This document shows positions 39,783 to 48,933 of a DNA stretch of 64,000 bases, in pieces. Made by a program: the position numbers and the translations under genes. Source of the DNA: an uncultured Spirochaetaceae bacterium (GTDB lineage: Bacteria; Spirochaetota; Spirochaetia; Treponematales; Treponemataceae); NCBI GenBank assembly GCA_902802305.1, contig CADCLG010000005.1, forward strand, positions 62,001 through 126,000, written 5' to 3'. The notes under the pieces were generated by a model. That model saw nothing but the letters and a program-made list of their open reading frames with translations. It was not told the origin of the DNA and ran no database searches. Positions within the stretch are counted from its first letter, which is position 1; each line of letters begins with the position of its first letter.

Positions 39783-40364
39783 ATGAAAGAAAAAAGTTTT
39801 TTAATTAAAACAGTTTTTTTCATCATCTTTATCATTTCTTTGTCAGTTTTGTCTGTAAACCTTCCGCTTATAAAAGTATTTTCTATTTCCAATCGGAAGG
39901 TTTCAGACAATTGTTATTATATTTCTGCAAAAAAAATATCTGGATTCGAAATATCTTATACACATTCTGTAAACAAAGGACGGGTTCACGATTTTTATAC
40001 AATCCAACCTGATGACAGTCTGCTTTTAGATAAAACCCTTTTTGTTTCTTACGGGGCAGGCATTCCCGAACCAGAAGAGACACCTGGTGCAGATTTTTTA
40101 GTTACTGATGATGGCTATATGATTTCAAATCTCCACAGAAAGGTGGAAAAATTAACCATGGCTGTCGGTTTGATTGCCAATCATGCCATAGCTTTATATG
40201 ACAGCCAGAAAGGAAGGAACACTGAAGAGTCTGTTCAGGAATATTATCTTACAGACTTGTTCGAGCCACAAACAAGCATAATTTTGGAAATAAAAAGAAT
40301 TACATTCTTAAAATATATATTTCATAAACTAAACAAAAAAGGAGGAAAATTAAAAAATGAGTGA
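39783..40364 (+). CDS. DUF1850 protein of the TAXI TRAP operon
   Basis: This 193-residue protein with one N-terminal membrane segment (TVFFIIFIISLSVLSV) belongs to the DUF1850 family, which typically accompanies TAXI receptors. The diagnostic segment is FEISYTHSVNKGRVHDFYTI, near residue 55-75. The start is ATG 39783, two bases after the receptor stop plus a TTG codon; the preceding in-frame TTG at 39780 is rejected. There is no strong ribosome site, so translation is probably coupled to the receptor gene. The end overlaps the permease start by 8 bases. The role is unknown, perhaps helping receptor-permease docking. Confidence 0.85.
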   Translation: MKEKSFLIKTVFFIIFIISLSVLSVNLPLIKVFSISNRKVSDNCYYISAKKISGFEISYTHSVNKGRVHDFYTIQPDDSLLLDKTLFVSYGAGIPEPEETPGADFLVTDDGYMISNLHRKVEKLTMAVGLIANHAIALYDSQKGRNTEESVQEYYLTDLFEPQTSIILEIKRITFLKYIFHKLNKKGGKLKNE

Positions 40365-42462
40365 TTCTACAAAAAATCAAGATTTTGAAACCCCTAAACA
40401 AAAAGAAACCTTTGATAACATTCTCCCAACAACAAATGAAGAAGAAATCAAAGACCTTATGAAAGATCTGGATAGGGAACAGGCCTACAGAGAGCATAAA
40501 TGCTGGCGACAGTGGATTACAGTCGTAGTTTCCATTGTATTTGTTCTTTTCCAATTGTATGCAACTTTATCAGGAAAAATAACAGCACAAATATTAAGAG
40601 CAAGCCACCTTGCTTTTGTTGAGTTTCTTGCTTTCCTGCTTTTCCCGGCAAGTAAAAAAATGCCAAAAGACACCCTGCCCTGGTATGATGTACTTCTTGC
40701 CTTTGTAGGAGCAGGAAGCTGGCTTTATATCGTAATTAATTTTGATACTCTGGTACGCCGAACAGGAAATAATACAAAGCTTGATATAATAATTGGTATA
40801 ATCGGTATTCTGATTTTGTTTGAAAGTTGCCGCCGAATTGTCGGGCTTCCTATAATGATTATTGCGGGTACTTTTATAATTTATGCCTTTATCGGTAAAT
40901 ATATTCCCGGCTTCTTAAATCACCGCGGTTATTCTTTACAGCGTGTAGTTTGTCACCTTTTTTATAATACAGAAGGAATTATGGGAACTCCAATTGGAGC
41001 CTGTTCATCCTTTATTTTCCTCTTTATTCTTTTTGGAGCCCTTCTGGAAAAAACAGGAATAGGACAATTCTTTATTGATGCCTGTAATGCAATCGCCGGT
41101 GGAGCTTCAGGTGGTCCTGCAAAAGTAGCAGTTCTTTCTTCTGCCCTACTTGGTACAGTTTCCGGTTCATCAGTTTCAAATACAGTAGGTTCTGGTTCTT
41201 TTACAATTCCTATGATGAAAAAACTTGGCTATAAACCTGAGTTTGCTGGAGCTGTAGAAGCATCCGCCTCAACTGGTGGACAGCTTATGCCTCCTATTAT
41301 GGGTGCAGCAGCCTTTTTGATGGCTGAAAGTATTGGTGTTCCATACATTACTATTGTAAAAGCAGCCATCATTCCGGCAGTTCTTTATTTTACAGGAATC
41401 TTTATCACAGTACACCTTGAAGCAAAAAAATTAGGCTTACAAGGCTTACCAAAAAATCAACTTCCAAAGTTCTGGCCCCTCCTTCTAAAAAAAGGCTACA
41501 TGATTTTACCTCTGCTTGTAATAATCTACTTTTTGTGCGCAGGTTTTACAGCAGTTTTTGCAGCCCTTATGGGAATTGTCGCTTGTCTTTTGATTGGAAT
41601 TGTAGTTTCTATTGTAGATCTTACAAAAGGACGACGCCCAACCTTTGGTGGAAAAGACCTCATTGATGTTATGTGTGCAGCTGCAAGAAATATTATTTCT
41701 GTAGCAATTGCCTGTGGTATGGCAGGAATTATCATCGGTATTGTTACTCTTACTGGAATTGGACTAAAACTTGGTGCAGGCCTGGTAACTTTAGCTCACG
41801 GAAAGTTATTCCTTACACTTTTATTTACGATGATTGCTTCTATCATTCTTGGTATGGGAGCTCCTACTACTGCAAACTACCTTATTACATCAACAATTAC
41901 AGCAGGTGCAATTATAACTTGTCTTTATGGACAGGGAGCAGATATTGAAAACATCATGAAGCTGCCGGCTCATATGTTTGCTTTCTATTTTGGTATTATT
42001 GCAGACGTTACCCCACCAGTTGCCTTAGCCGCAATTGCAGGTGCCGCGATTGCAAAAGGCAAACCGATGAAGACTGCCCTTAATGCAACAAAGCTTGCGA
42101 TTGGAGCTTTTATTGTTCCATACATGTTTGTTTACAATTCACAGATGCTTATGATAAATGCTACAGCTCTTGCAATTGTATTCATCGTAATTACTGCTTT
42201 AATTGGAATGTTTGGAATAAGCGTTGCCCTTGAAGGTTATGGCTTTAAAAATACAGGCTTCTTCTATGGAACAGGCAAATCAAAAGGGTTAACTATAACC
42301 TTTGATGTTATTGAGAGACTTTTATTTGCAATTGGTGGTTTCCTCTGTGTTATTCCAGAGACAAAATCTGACATTATTGGTTTATTTCTCATGACACTTT
42401 TGATTGTTTATCAGATAATCTTAAAAAAGATTCGTTTGCAGCAGGTAGAAAAAGCTGCATAA
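40357..42462 (+). CDS. TRAP transporter fused small/large permease, TAXI type
   Basis: This 701-residue polytopic protein joins the small (DctQ-like) and large (DctM-like) TRAP subunits, as in most TAXI systems. A charged cytoplasmic N-terminus of about 45 residues is followed by the small-subunit helices (WITVVVSIVFVLFQLYATL onward) and then the large subunit. The large subunit shows the conserved GGASGGPAKVAVLSSALLG, TGGQLMPPIMGAAAFLMAE and GMGAPTTANYLI segments and an APAT-like DVTPPVALAAIAGA stretch. AAAGGAGG lies before ATG 40357, within the preceding gene. It couples solute uptake to a Na+ or H+ gradient at the inner membrane. Confidence 0.95.
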   Translation: MSDSTKNQDFETPKQKETFDNILPTTNEEEIKDLMKDLDREQAYREHKCWRQWITVVVSIVFVLFQLYATLSGKITAQILRASHLAFVEFLAFLLFPASKKMPKDTLPWYDVLLAFVGAGSWLYIVINFDTLVRRTGNNTKLDIIIGIIGILILFESCRRIVGLPIMIIAGTFIIYAFIGKYIPGFLNHRGYSLQRVVCHLFYNTEGIMGTPIGACSSFIFLFILFGALLEKTGIGQFFIDACNAIAGGASGGPAKVAVLSSALLGTVSGSSVSNTVGSGSFTIPMMKKLGYKPEFAGAVEASASTGGQLMPPIMGAAAFLMAESIGVPYITIVKAAIIPAVLYFTGIFITVHLEAKKLGLQGLPKNQLPKFWPLLLKKGYMILPLLVIIYFLCAGFTAVFAALMGIVACLLIGIVVSIVDLTKGRRPTFGGKDLIDVMCAAARNIISVAIACGMAGIIIGIVTLTGIGLKLGAGLVTLAHGKLFLTLLFTMIASIILGMGAPTTANYLITSTITAGAIITCLYGQGADIENIMKLPAHMFAFYFGIIADVTPPVALAAIAGAAIAKGKPMKTALNATKLAIGAFIVPYMFVYNSQMLMINATALAIVFIVITALIGMFGISVALEGYGFKNTGFFYGTGKSKGLTITFDVIERLLFAIGGFLCVIPETKSDIIGLFLMTLLIVYQIILKKIRLQQVEKAA

Positions 42463-42481
42463 AAAAAATTAACGAATAACG

Positions 42482-42510
42482 TTGACGATTGGCATGATTT
42501 GTTATTACAT
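42482..42510 (+). promoter_or_regulatory. Possible groES promoter
   Basis: TTGACG (42482-42487) and a weak -10 TTACAT (42505-42510) are 17 bases apart, upstream of groES. No CIRCE repeat (HrcA site) is visible in the 94-base gap, so heat control, if any, works differently or the gene is constitutive. Confidence 0.3.
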
Positions 42511-42556
42511 TTAAAGGTAACAATAAATATTAAACTAATTTGATAGGAGCTATTAA

Positions 42557-42829
42557 ATGAAAATAAAACCAACAGCAGACAGAGTTCTTGTAAAGAACGA
42601 CAAAGCAGAAACTAAAACAGCAGGCGGACTTATTATTCCAGAAGCAGCACAGGAAAAAACACAGACTGCAACTGTAATTGAAGTTGGTCCAGGTACAGAC
42701 GATGTAAAAATCACTGTAAAAAAAGGTGATCGCATTATGTACGATAAATATGCTGGTACACAGATTAAAATCGATGGTGAAGATCATTTGATTTTAAGAA
42801 TGTCAGATATTATTGCTGTAATTGAATAG
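42557..42829 (+). CDS. groES: Co-chaperonin GroES
   Basis: This 90-residue cochaperonin caps the GroEL ring during protein folding in the cytoplasm. It starts IKPTADRVLVKNDKAETKTA, carries the mobile loop GGLIIPEAAQEKTQ, and ends DHLILRMSDIIAVIE, all typical. Length is close to the usual 95-100. TAGGAG lies 8 bases before the ATG. No groEL gene follows; instead a terminator and a convergent gene do. From memory groES and groEL are also unlinked in T. pallidum. Confidence 0.96.
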   Translation: MKIKPTADRVLVKNDKAETKTAGGLIIPEAAQEKTQTATVIEVGPGTDDVKITVKKGDRIMYDKYAGTQIKIDGEDHLILRMSDIIAVIE

Positions 42830-42868
42830 ATTGATTTTATAAAAACAAAACATCAAAGATAAAGAAAG

Positions 42869-42904
42869 GACTGTCGTTATTTTAAGGATTACGGCAGTCT
42901 TTTT
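42869..42904 (+). terminator. Terminator after groES, possibly bidirectional
   Basis: GACTGTCG (42869-42876) pairs with CGGCAGTC (42892-42899) with one G-U pair, followed by TTTTT. The A-rich flank on the left gives a T-rich tract on the other strand, so it can also serve the convergent TPR gene, whose stop codon lies in the loop. Confidence 0.85.
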
Positions 42905-44742
42905 GCTTTTAACAGGGCCGCACGCGCATTTCCAGGATAGAGTGAAAGAGAATAATCTGCTGCATGCAGGGCATTTTTATAATCACCAAGAGAAACATAA
43001 ATACAGGCAATTCTGTAAAATACTTCAGAACGAAGATATTTATTGCTTTCGCGGCCGGCAACTTTTCCATACAAATCAAGAGCAGTGTCCTTTTTGCCGG
43101 TAGAAAAATAAATATCAGCCATATTCATACATGCCTGAACTGAAGCATTTTGTGAAACTGCACCTTCCGAAATAATTCCGCCACTCTCGAATACACAGTA
43201 ATGATAAAAACGCACAGCTTCTTCAAATAACTTCTGATTCAAAGCAAACCAGGCTGCAAACTCAACTAATTTTACATCCATTAAAGGCATTTTCTTTTCA
43301 ATTTGAATCCAAAAGTCTTCCTGGGAATCAAAATTATAAATTGAAGCTACCGATTTTTTGAAAAGATAAAATGCATCGTCTTCCTGGCTGGTTTGCAAAA
43401 GATAATTCAGTGCATATTGAATAAAAAGAGGTTCATATTGCTGAGTATGATTGTAATTATCTTCAAGGATATGCCATAAATCTGCGGATTTTTCTTTTAC
43501 AGAAAGATTTGGCTGTAATTTATATTTTAAATCCAGTTTTTTAATTTCAAGCTTTGGATCCTTCTTTTCTTTTAAGGCAATATCAATTCTGTAAAGAGCA
43601 TCATCAAGCGGAATCTTAATTCGATTGTCATAGCGTTCCATTTCTAGCGAAGCTAAACCTGACTTTCGTAAAAGAGCCTGCTCTTGGTCTTCCGGGCGCT
43701 CAAGATTTGATTCATAAGCAAAATCGGAATATAAAAGAATTGCAGCAGTATCATAAGGCCATCTGTCTACAGCGTAAATCAACAGATCAGAAGTTCTCTT
43801 TAAATCTCCTGCATTTTTTGCATAAAGAGCACTGTTTACAGTCATATTTGAAAGAAGTTTTTCATCATGCTCACTAATTTTTTCCAGTGAATCAGCCTGT
43901 GCAATAATTCTGGCACGTTGCTTTTCTGCTTCTTCAAAATCATAAGCACCTAAATAAGCGTCGGATTCAAGAGAAATAATCTGCACAGGAGTTATTTTTG
44001 CATTTTTTGATGTGTTGGAATAATCATTTATATATTTTTTTGCAGTTTCCAGAGCCGCAACTGATTCATAATATTTTGCATCATCATAAAAGACCATAGC
44101 CCAGAAATATGCATCTTCAAGATTTGCATACTGTTCAGGAGCAAGGGAAGCGGCATTGTCAAAAAGTCCTTCGGCAAGGTGAAAAATTGAACAATTCCGA
44201 ATCCAGATTGGATTCAGAGTGGTTTTATATGCATCTAAATAAATGCTGTAATATTTAATATCCTTGTAATAATCTTTATAACTTTTGTTTTCTGATGTGG
44301 TAAGATTTAACTGCTGCTGTAATTGTTTTAAAACTGCTTCCGAATATAAGGAAGCATATTTTGTTCCACGGAGCTTTTCACTGTATTTTATTGCTTCATC
44401 AAAACGATTTTTTTGCAATAAAAACTGTGAATAAACTGCAAGAAGCTCATTGTTTTTTTCATTTTTTTTCAGAGCCTTGAGAATTACCTTTTCAGCATTT
44501 TTTTCTTCACCAAGTTTTATATATCTTTTGAATAAACCTATGTATGACCAAGAATCATAAACAGATTTTTCAGCCTTTTTTAATTCACTTAAGGCCTCTT
44601 TCAGCTGATTATCATCAATAAGGATATCAATCATTTCAAACTGGTAAGTTAACGACTTTTGCTCTGCCCTCATTTTACAGGAGAACAGAGCAAAAATTGA
44701 AAGAAAGAATATAAATATAAAAAATGTTTTATTACTTTGCAC
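42889..44742 (-). CDS. TPR-repeat lipoprotein
   Basis: This 617-residue exported protein has a lipoprotein signal (FFIFIFFLSIFALFSC, Cys about residue 22) followed by helical TPR-like repeats through most of its length. Clear examples are KEALSELKKAEKSVYDSWSY near the start and YRIACIYVSLGDYKNALHAA plus LSLYPGNARAALLKA at the end. It probably acts as a protein-interaction scaffold at the periplasmic face of a membrane. Its start overlaps the end of nusB by 11 bases, so it belongs to the alaS/SurA-like/nusB transcription unit. The specific partner is not evident. Confidence 0.82.
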   Translation of the reverse strand: MQSNKTFFIFIFFLSIFALFSCKMRAEQKSLTYQFEMIDILIDDNQLKEALSELKKAEKSVYDSWSYIGLFKRYIKLGEEKNAEKVILKALKKNEKNNELLAVYSQFLLQKNRFDEAIKYSEKLRGTKYASLYSEAVLKQLQQQLNLTTSENKSYKDYYKDIKYYSIYLDAYKTTLNPIWIRNCSIFHLAEGLFDNAASLAPEQYANLEDAYFWAMVFYDDAKYYESVAALETAKKYINDYSNTSKNAKITPVQIISLESDAYLGAYDFEEAEKQRARIIAQADSLEKISEHDEKLLSNMTVNSALYAKNAGDLKRTSDLLIYAVDRWPYDTAAILLYSDFAYESNLERPEDQEQALLRKSGLASLEMERYDNRIKIPLDDALYRIDIALKEKKDPKLEIKKLDLKYKLQPNLSVKEKSADLWHILEDNYNHTQQYEPLFIQYALNYLLQTSQEDDAFYLFKKSVASIYNFDSQEDFWIQIEKKMPLMDVKLVEFAAWFALNQKLFEEAVRFYHYCVFESGGIISEGAVSQNASVQACMNMADIYFSTGKKDTALDLYGKVAGRESNKYLRSEVFYRIACIYVSLGDYKNALHAADYSLSLYPGNARAALLKAKRLP

Positions 44743-45184
44743 CTTTTTCTTTTTTTCCTATATTATCAAGCACAGCATTAATAAACTTATAGGAATCATC
44801 GGTACCATAATTTTTTGAAATCTTTACAGCTTCATCTATTATAATCCCGATTTGAGCACCAGGCTGATAAAGCAACTCATAAATACTTACACGCAGAATT
44901 GCAAGTGCAACCTTATTTATACGTTCCATAGACCAGTTTGCGGAAAGATGCTCTTTTATAACTTCATCAATCTGTTCAATATGTTCTATTGTACCACTAA
45001 TAATTAAGGTTGCAAATGTTCTTTCATCTTTTGCAGTATCTGTAAGCTCCTTCTGAACCTCTGCATGAAGTTCAGAATCCTTTTCCAGCCACGAAAAAGA
45101 AAGTAAATCTTCTAAAGGAATCTTTGTAACATCCCAAGAGTAAAGCGCCTGAAATGCTATTATTCTACCATTTCTGCGTGACAC
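44732..45184 (-). CDS. nusB: Transcription antitermination factor NusB
   Basis: This 150-residue all-helical protein forms, with NusE (ribosomal protein S10), the boxA-binding complex that keeps RNA polymerase processive on rRNA operons. The usual start RRNGRIIAFQALYSWD, the central segment (MERINKVALAILRVSIYELL) and the end (IIIDEAVKISKNYGTDDSYK, then FINAVLDNI) are all present. It starts at GTG 45184, immediately after the stop of the upstream SurA-like gene with no gap; GGGAG lies about 11 bases upstream inside that gene. Confidence 0.95.
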   Translation of the reverse strand: MSRRNGRIIAFQALYSWDVTKIPLEDLLSFSWLEKDSELHAEVQKELTDTAKDERTFATLIISGTIEHIEQIDEVIKEHLSANWSMERINKVALAILRVSIYELLYQPGAQIGIIIDEAVKISKNYGTDDSYKFINAVLDNIGKKEKGAK

Positions 45185-46273
45185 TTAGTTTGTCTCCCAA
45201 GCTAAAAGTTTATCCAATGCAGCACCTGATTTCTTTTCTTCTACATATTCAGGTTTATTCAAGCTGTCAGCAATTTCTTGAGCAGCCTGCTGTACATAAA
45301 GCATTTGTTTCTGCTGTGCAAGATTTGAGCGGATGTATTCATAAACGGTAACTGTTGTTTCTGGCTGAACTACATCACTAATAGAAAGCATTTTTGCATC
45401 ATATTTTTTACCTACAACTACAATTCTGTAATCAGCAGAAGTTTCCTGTACATCTGTTACAAAACCTTCGTCCTTGCCAAAAAGAAGCAGGAGGCCCTGA
45501 TATGACATTCCAATACTGTCTGCTCCAATATTTGTTTTTGGAAGCAGCAATTCTCCCGCCTGATAGCCTGAACCTTCGATTTTAGACTGAACTGTAATCT
45601 GGTCTGCTGTAAGCTTCTTTTCTACATATTTATTTCTAAGGTCATTTGCTTTTGTAAGAGCCTTATCTGCGTTGTCACCTTTTGGAACAATAATCATAAA
45701 GAATTTAATCATGTCGTTCCATACAAATGAAGCCTTGTTGCTTTCGTAGAAGGTTCTGATTTCTTCATCTGTTGGAGCAACCTTCTGAAGTTCAGCCTGC
45801 TTCTGCTGTAAAATATACTGCTGGGCAATCAGCTGGTTCTTTAAGTATGCCTTGTATTCAACAACATTCATACCAACCTGCTGCTGTAAGAGCTCATCAA
45901 GAGACATATTCTGCTGTTTTTTAAGCAGTTCATTAAGTTCTTTTTCTGTTACATTGGCACCAATCTGCTGGCTCATTCCCTGCATAAAATACTGATCTAC
46001 CTGACTGTCAGGAATTGTAATGCCTGCTTTTTGTGCAGCCTGAAGAATAAGCCGCTCTTCTGTTAATGATTTTAAAACCATCTTTCTTTCTTCAACAGAA
46101 AGCTTTTTTCCCATCTGCTTCTGATAAGTTTCGCAGCGGGCTTTTAACTGTTTTACAGTAATTGATTCTGATTTATTGTATTTTATTACTGTAAGTACCT
46201 GGAGATCAGACTGAGCAAAAGCAAGTCCAATTGAAGCGAATAGTAATAATACAGATAATGCAATCTTTTTCAT
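45185..46273 (-). CDS. SurA-like periplasmic chaperone / peptidyl-prolyl isomerase family
   Basis: This 362-residue secreted protein has a Sec signal peptide (KKIALSVLLLFASIGLAFAQ). The N-terminal helical domain matches the SurA/PrsA chaperone type: VKQLKARCETYQKQMGKKLS, then SLTEERLILQAAQKAGI and PDSQVDQYFMQGM. A more divergent region of about residues 190-290 (FFMIIVPKGDNADKALTKAN) resembles a parvulin domain but lacks obvious catalytic signatures, so it may be chaperone-only. The protein likely escorts outer-membrane proteins across the periplasm. From memory its position next to alaS and nusB matches the T. pallidum TpN39b (TP1016) locus. AAGGA lies 8 bases upstream of the ATG. Confidence 0.8.
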   Translation of the reverse strand: MKKIALSVLLLFASIGLAFAQSDLQVLTVIKYNKSESITVKQLKARCETYQKQMGKKLSVEERKMVLKSLTEERLILQAAQKAGITIPDSQVDQYFMQGMSQQIGANVTEKELNELLKKQQNMSLDELLQQQVGMNVVEYKAYLKNQLIAQQYILQQKQAELQKVAPTDEEIRTFYESNKASFVWNDMIKFFMIIVPKGDNADKALTKANDLRNKYVEKKLTADQITVQSKIEGSGYQAGELLLPKTNIGADSIGMSYQGLLLLFGKDEGFVTDVQETSADYRIVVVGKKYDAKMLSISDVVQPETTVTVYEYIRSNLAQQKQMLYVQQAAQEIADSLNKPEYVEEKKSGAALDKLLAWETN

Positions 46274-46341
46274 AAAATAATCCTTCTTTATATTTTTATA
46301 CTTTACCTAAACAAACTTTTTTACATAAGGTTACACAATCT

Positions 46342-48168
46342 CTAGCTGTTTTCCAGTGGAAGCCCACCGCTGATTGTTGCACGGATTCTTCTTACACCAG
46401 CAGATGATGACTGTTCCTTTTCAATTTTGAAAGTTCCAATCTGAGCTGTATGCTGAACATGTGGACCACCGCAAACTTCCTTGCTGAACCAGTCATTTTT
46501 AGGGTCACGTCCAATTGTGTAAACTTTTACACTCTCACCATATTTATTTGCAAAGAGAGCTCTTGCTCCTTCTGCTTTTGCCTGATCAAGAGTCATTACT
46601 TCCATTGTAACAGGTAAATCTTCCTGAATCTTCTGGTTTACTATATCTTCGGCTTTTTTGATTTCTTCTGGAGTCATAGCACGTTCAAAAGTAAAGTCAA
46701 AACGCATTCTTTCATTGTTGATGTTTGAACCTTTCTGAGCAACCTGATCACCAAGAACTTCTACCAAAGCCTGCTGCAGCAAGTGAGTTGCAGTGTGATA
46801 TTTTGTAGCAATATCAGACTGTTCTGCAAGTCCGCCCTTTGCTTTTCCAGCTTCGGCAGTTTTACTTGCTTCCTGATGCTTGCGTTCTGCTTCTTTAAAG
46901 CCGTCAACATCTACAGTAAAGCCATATTCAAAACCAAGCTCCTGAGTCAATTCAAGAGGGAAACCATAAGTTTCGTATAGATTATAGGCAACCTTACCAG
47001 AAATAATCTTTTTAGGATTTTTCATTAAGTTAGGAAGCATTTTCTGGAACTCGTTTTCACCTTTTTTTAGAGTTACGCGGAATTTTGCTTCTTCGGCAGT
47101 AAGTTCTTTGTAAACTTTTTCTTTATTCTGTTCAAGCTCTGGATATGGTCCCTTGAAGTTTTCAACTACAACTTCAGCGATTTCTGCCATAAAATCTTTT
47201 TCGATTCCAAGCTTCATTCCGTGACGAACTGCACGGCGGATAAGACGGCGGAGAACATAACCAGCGCCTACTCTATCTGGGGTAACGCCTCTCTGGTCGC
47301 CTAAAATGAATACAGCAGAACGAATATGATCAGCTATGATACGTACAGATTTGTCTTTTTCATCATCTGTGCCATATTTGTATTCTGCAAGCTGCTCAAT
47401 TTTATTGATGATTGGCTGGAAAACTTCTGTGAGATAAACAGAGGTTTTTCCCTGAAGAATACAGTTGGTTCTTTCAAGTCCCATACCTGTATCTACATTC
47501 TGTTTTGGAAGAGGAACGAGTGTTTTTTCGTCAATGCGGTTAAACTGCATGAATACATTGTTCCAGATTTCCATCCAGTTTGCACTGTCTGTGCCTTTGT
47601 TTGAACCTTTTGGAGGAAGACCTTCGCCTACCCAATAAAAGATTTCTGTATCTGGACCACAAGGACCAGTTGGACCAGCAGCCCACCAGTTATCAGAAGC
47701 AGGAAGATAAGCAATTTTATCTTCTGGCATTCCGTTATCTTTCCAATACTGTGCGGCATCTTCATCGCGAGGTGCATTTTCATCACCGGCAAAAACTGTT
47801 ACAGAAATTTTTCTAGGATCAAGAGCCAGCCAATCTTTTGAGGTAAGGAATTCATAAGAAAAAGCAATTGATTCTTTTTTGAAATAATCACCTAAAGACC
47901 AGTTTCCAAGCATTTCAAAACAAGTAAGATGAGATGGATCTCCTACTTCATCGATATCACCAGTTCTGATACATTTCTGATAATCTGTAAGACGAGTTCC
48001 AGCCGGATGTTTTTCTCCCAATAAATAAGGAACAAGAGGATGCATTCCGGCAGTTGTAAATAAAACAGAAGGGTCATTTTCAGGAATTAAAGACTGTCCT
48101 GAAATTTCTGCGTGATTCTTAGATTTAAAAAACTCAATATATTTTGAGCGAAGTTCATTAGCGTTCAT
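46342..48168 (-). CDS. alaS: Alanyl-tRNA synthetase, short form
   Basis: This enzyme charges tRNA-Ala. The class II catalytic core is clear (FTTAGMHPLVPYLLGEKHP, CIRTGDIDEVG, TCFEMLGNWSLGDYFKKE, VDTGMGLERT). The editing domain has both zinc motifs, HTATHLLQQAL and CGGPHVQHT. The protein ends right after the editing domain (SSSAGVRRIRATISG) at 608 residues, whereas most bacterial AlaRS have about 875 with a C-terminal oligomerisation domain. Short forms are, from memory, a feature of spirochaetes. ATG 48168 (MNANELRSKY) is the start; an upstream in-frame TTG at 48177 is rejected because MNANELR is the normal family start. It leads the operon alaS, SurA-like, nusB, TPR lipoprotein. Confidence 0.96.
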   Translation of the reverse strand: MNANELRSKYIEFFKSKNHAEISGQSLIPENDPSVLFTTAGMHPLVPYLLGEKHPAGTRLTDYQKCIRTGDIDEVGDPSHLTCFEMLGNWSLGDYFKKESIAFSYEFLTSKDWLALDPRKISVTVFAGDENAPRDEDAAQYWKDNGMPEDKIAYLPASDNWWAAGPTGPCGPDTEIFYWVGEGLPPKGSNKGTDSANWMEIWNNVFMQFNRIDEKTLVPLPKQNVDTGMGLERTNCILQGKTSVYLTEVFQPIINKIEQLAEYKYGTDDEKDKSVRIIADHIRSAVFILGDQRGVTPDRVGAGYVLRRLIRRAVRHGMKLGIEKDFMAEIAEVVVENFKGPYPELEQNKEKVYKELTAEEAKFRVTLKKGENEFQKMLPNLMKNPKKIISGKVAYNLYETYGFPLELTQELGFEYGFTVDVDGFKEAERKHQEASKTAEAGKAKGGLAEQSDIATKYHTATHLLQQALVEVLGDQVAQKGSNINNERMRFDFTFERAMTPEEIKKAEDIVNQKIQEDLPVTMEVMTLDQAKAEGARALFANKYGESVKVYTIGRDPKNDWFSKEVCGGPHVQHTAQIGTFKIEKEQSSSAGVRRIRATISGGLPLENS

Positions 48169-48195
48169 AACTTTCAATTATAGCGAATTTATAAA

Positions 48196-48918
48196 ATGTA
48201 TACAACGACAAAAAATTTTGATAGAATCACGGCTATGAGTGAACGATGTACCAGATGTTTTAAACCGCTGTCAAACTGTTTGTGTAAATATACCCAGGAA
48301 ATTGACCCGGGAATTAAGTTTGTTTTATTAATGCACCCAAAGGAAGCTAAAAGACAGAGGACAGGAACAGGAAATCTGGCTCATATTTCACTAAAAGATT
48401 CGGAAATTATTGTAGGTCTGGATTTTTCTAAAAACCAAAGATTAATGTCCCTGCTCAATAATCCTGAATATTATGCAGTTTTAATGTATCCGGGGGAAAA
48501 TGCCTGGACAGCAAGAAATGAAAAACTAAAAGAAACTTTAAAAGGACGAAAACTGCTTGTAATTATTCTGGATGCAACCTGGTTCTGCTCAAAAAAAATG
48601 ATTGAGCATAATCCCTTTCTGCTGGAACTTCCACGTATTTCCTTTTACGGAAATTATACTTCTATTTTTACCTTTAAGCATGAGCCGAAACCGGAATATA
48701 TTTCGACAATTGAATGCTGCTATTATTTTATAAAGGAAATGCAGGATAACGGTTTGGCAGATAAAAATGTAAATTCTGAACCACTGATGAATGTCTTTAA
48801 AGAAATGATTAAGTTTCAGCTTAGGGCTGAAAATGAAAGGATTCTGGGTATCAGACCAAACTCGCACAATTATGACATTCATTATACAAAACTGCGCGAG
48901 ATTCCTGATTTTGATTAA
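48196..48918 (+). CDS. DTW-domain protein, probable tRNA 3-amino-3-carboxypropyluridine transferase
   Basis: This protein of up to 240 residues belongs to the DTW family, whose characterised members (TapT/TuaA, DTWD1/2) make acp3U in tRNA using S-adenosylmethionine. It has the N-terminal Cys cluster CTRCFKPLSNCLC, a probable zinc site, then FVLLMHPKEAKRQRTGTGNL, and the family motif in LDATWFCSKKM (the DTW position reads DATW). The C-terminal part continues with STIECCYYFIKEM. The start may be ATG 48196 or ATG 48235 (MSERCTRC); neither has a clear ribosome site. It is divergent from alaS. Confidence 0.88.
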   Translation: MYTTTKNFDRITAMSERCTRCFKPLSNCLCKYTQEIDPGIKFVLLMHPKEAKRQRTGTGNLAHISLKDSEIIVGLDFSKNQRLMSLLNNPEYYAVLMYPGENAWTARNEKLKETLKGRKLLVIILDATWFCSKKMIEHNPFLLELPRISFYGNYTSIFTFKHEPKPEYISTIECCYYFIKEMQDNGLADKNVNSEPLMNVFKEMIKFQLRAENERILGIRPNSHNYDIHYTKLREIPDFD

Positions 48919-48933
48919 AAGAATTAAAATCAG
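48905..48933. terminator. Bidirectional AT-rich hairpin between convergent genes
   Basis: CTGATTTTGATT (48905-48916) pairs with AATTAAAATCAG (48922-48933) with one G-U pair, forming a 12-bp stem that covers the stop codons of both convergent genes. It lacks a GC-rich base, so it is a modest candidate terminator for both strands. Confidence 0.45.

Noticed and set aside
42463-42556. CIRCE (HrcA) heat-shock operator before groES
   Set aside because: The TTAGCACTC-N9-GAGTGCTAA pattern is not present in this gap.
48169-48177. TTG start for alaS, and similar TTG/GTG starts at 57448, 63698, 39780 and 2634
   Set aside because: In each case a nearby ATG has the better ribosome site or the normal family N-terminus.
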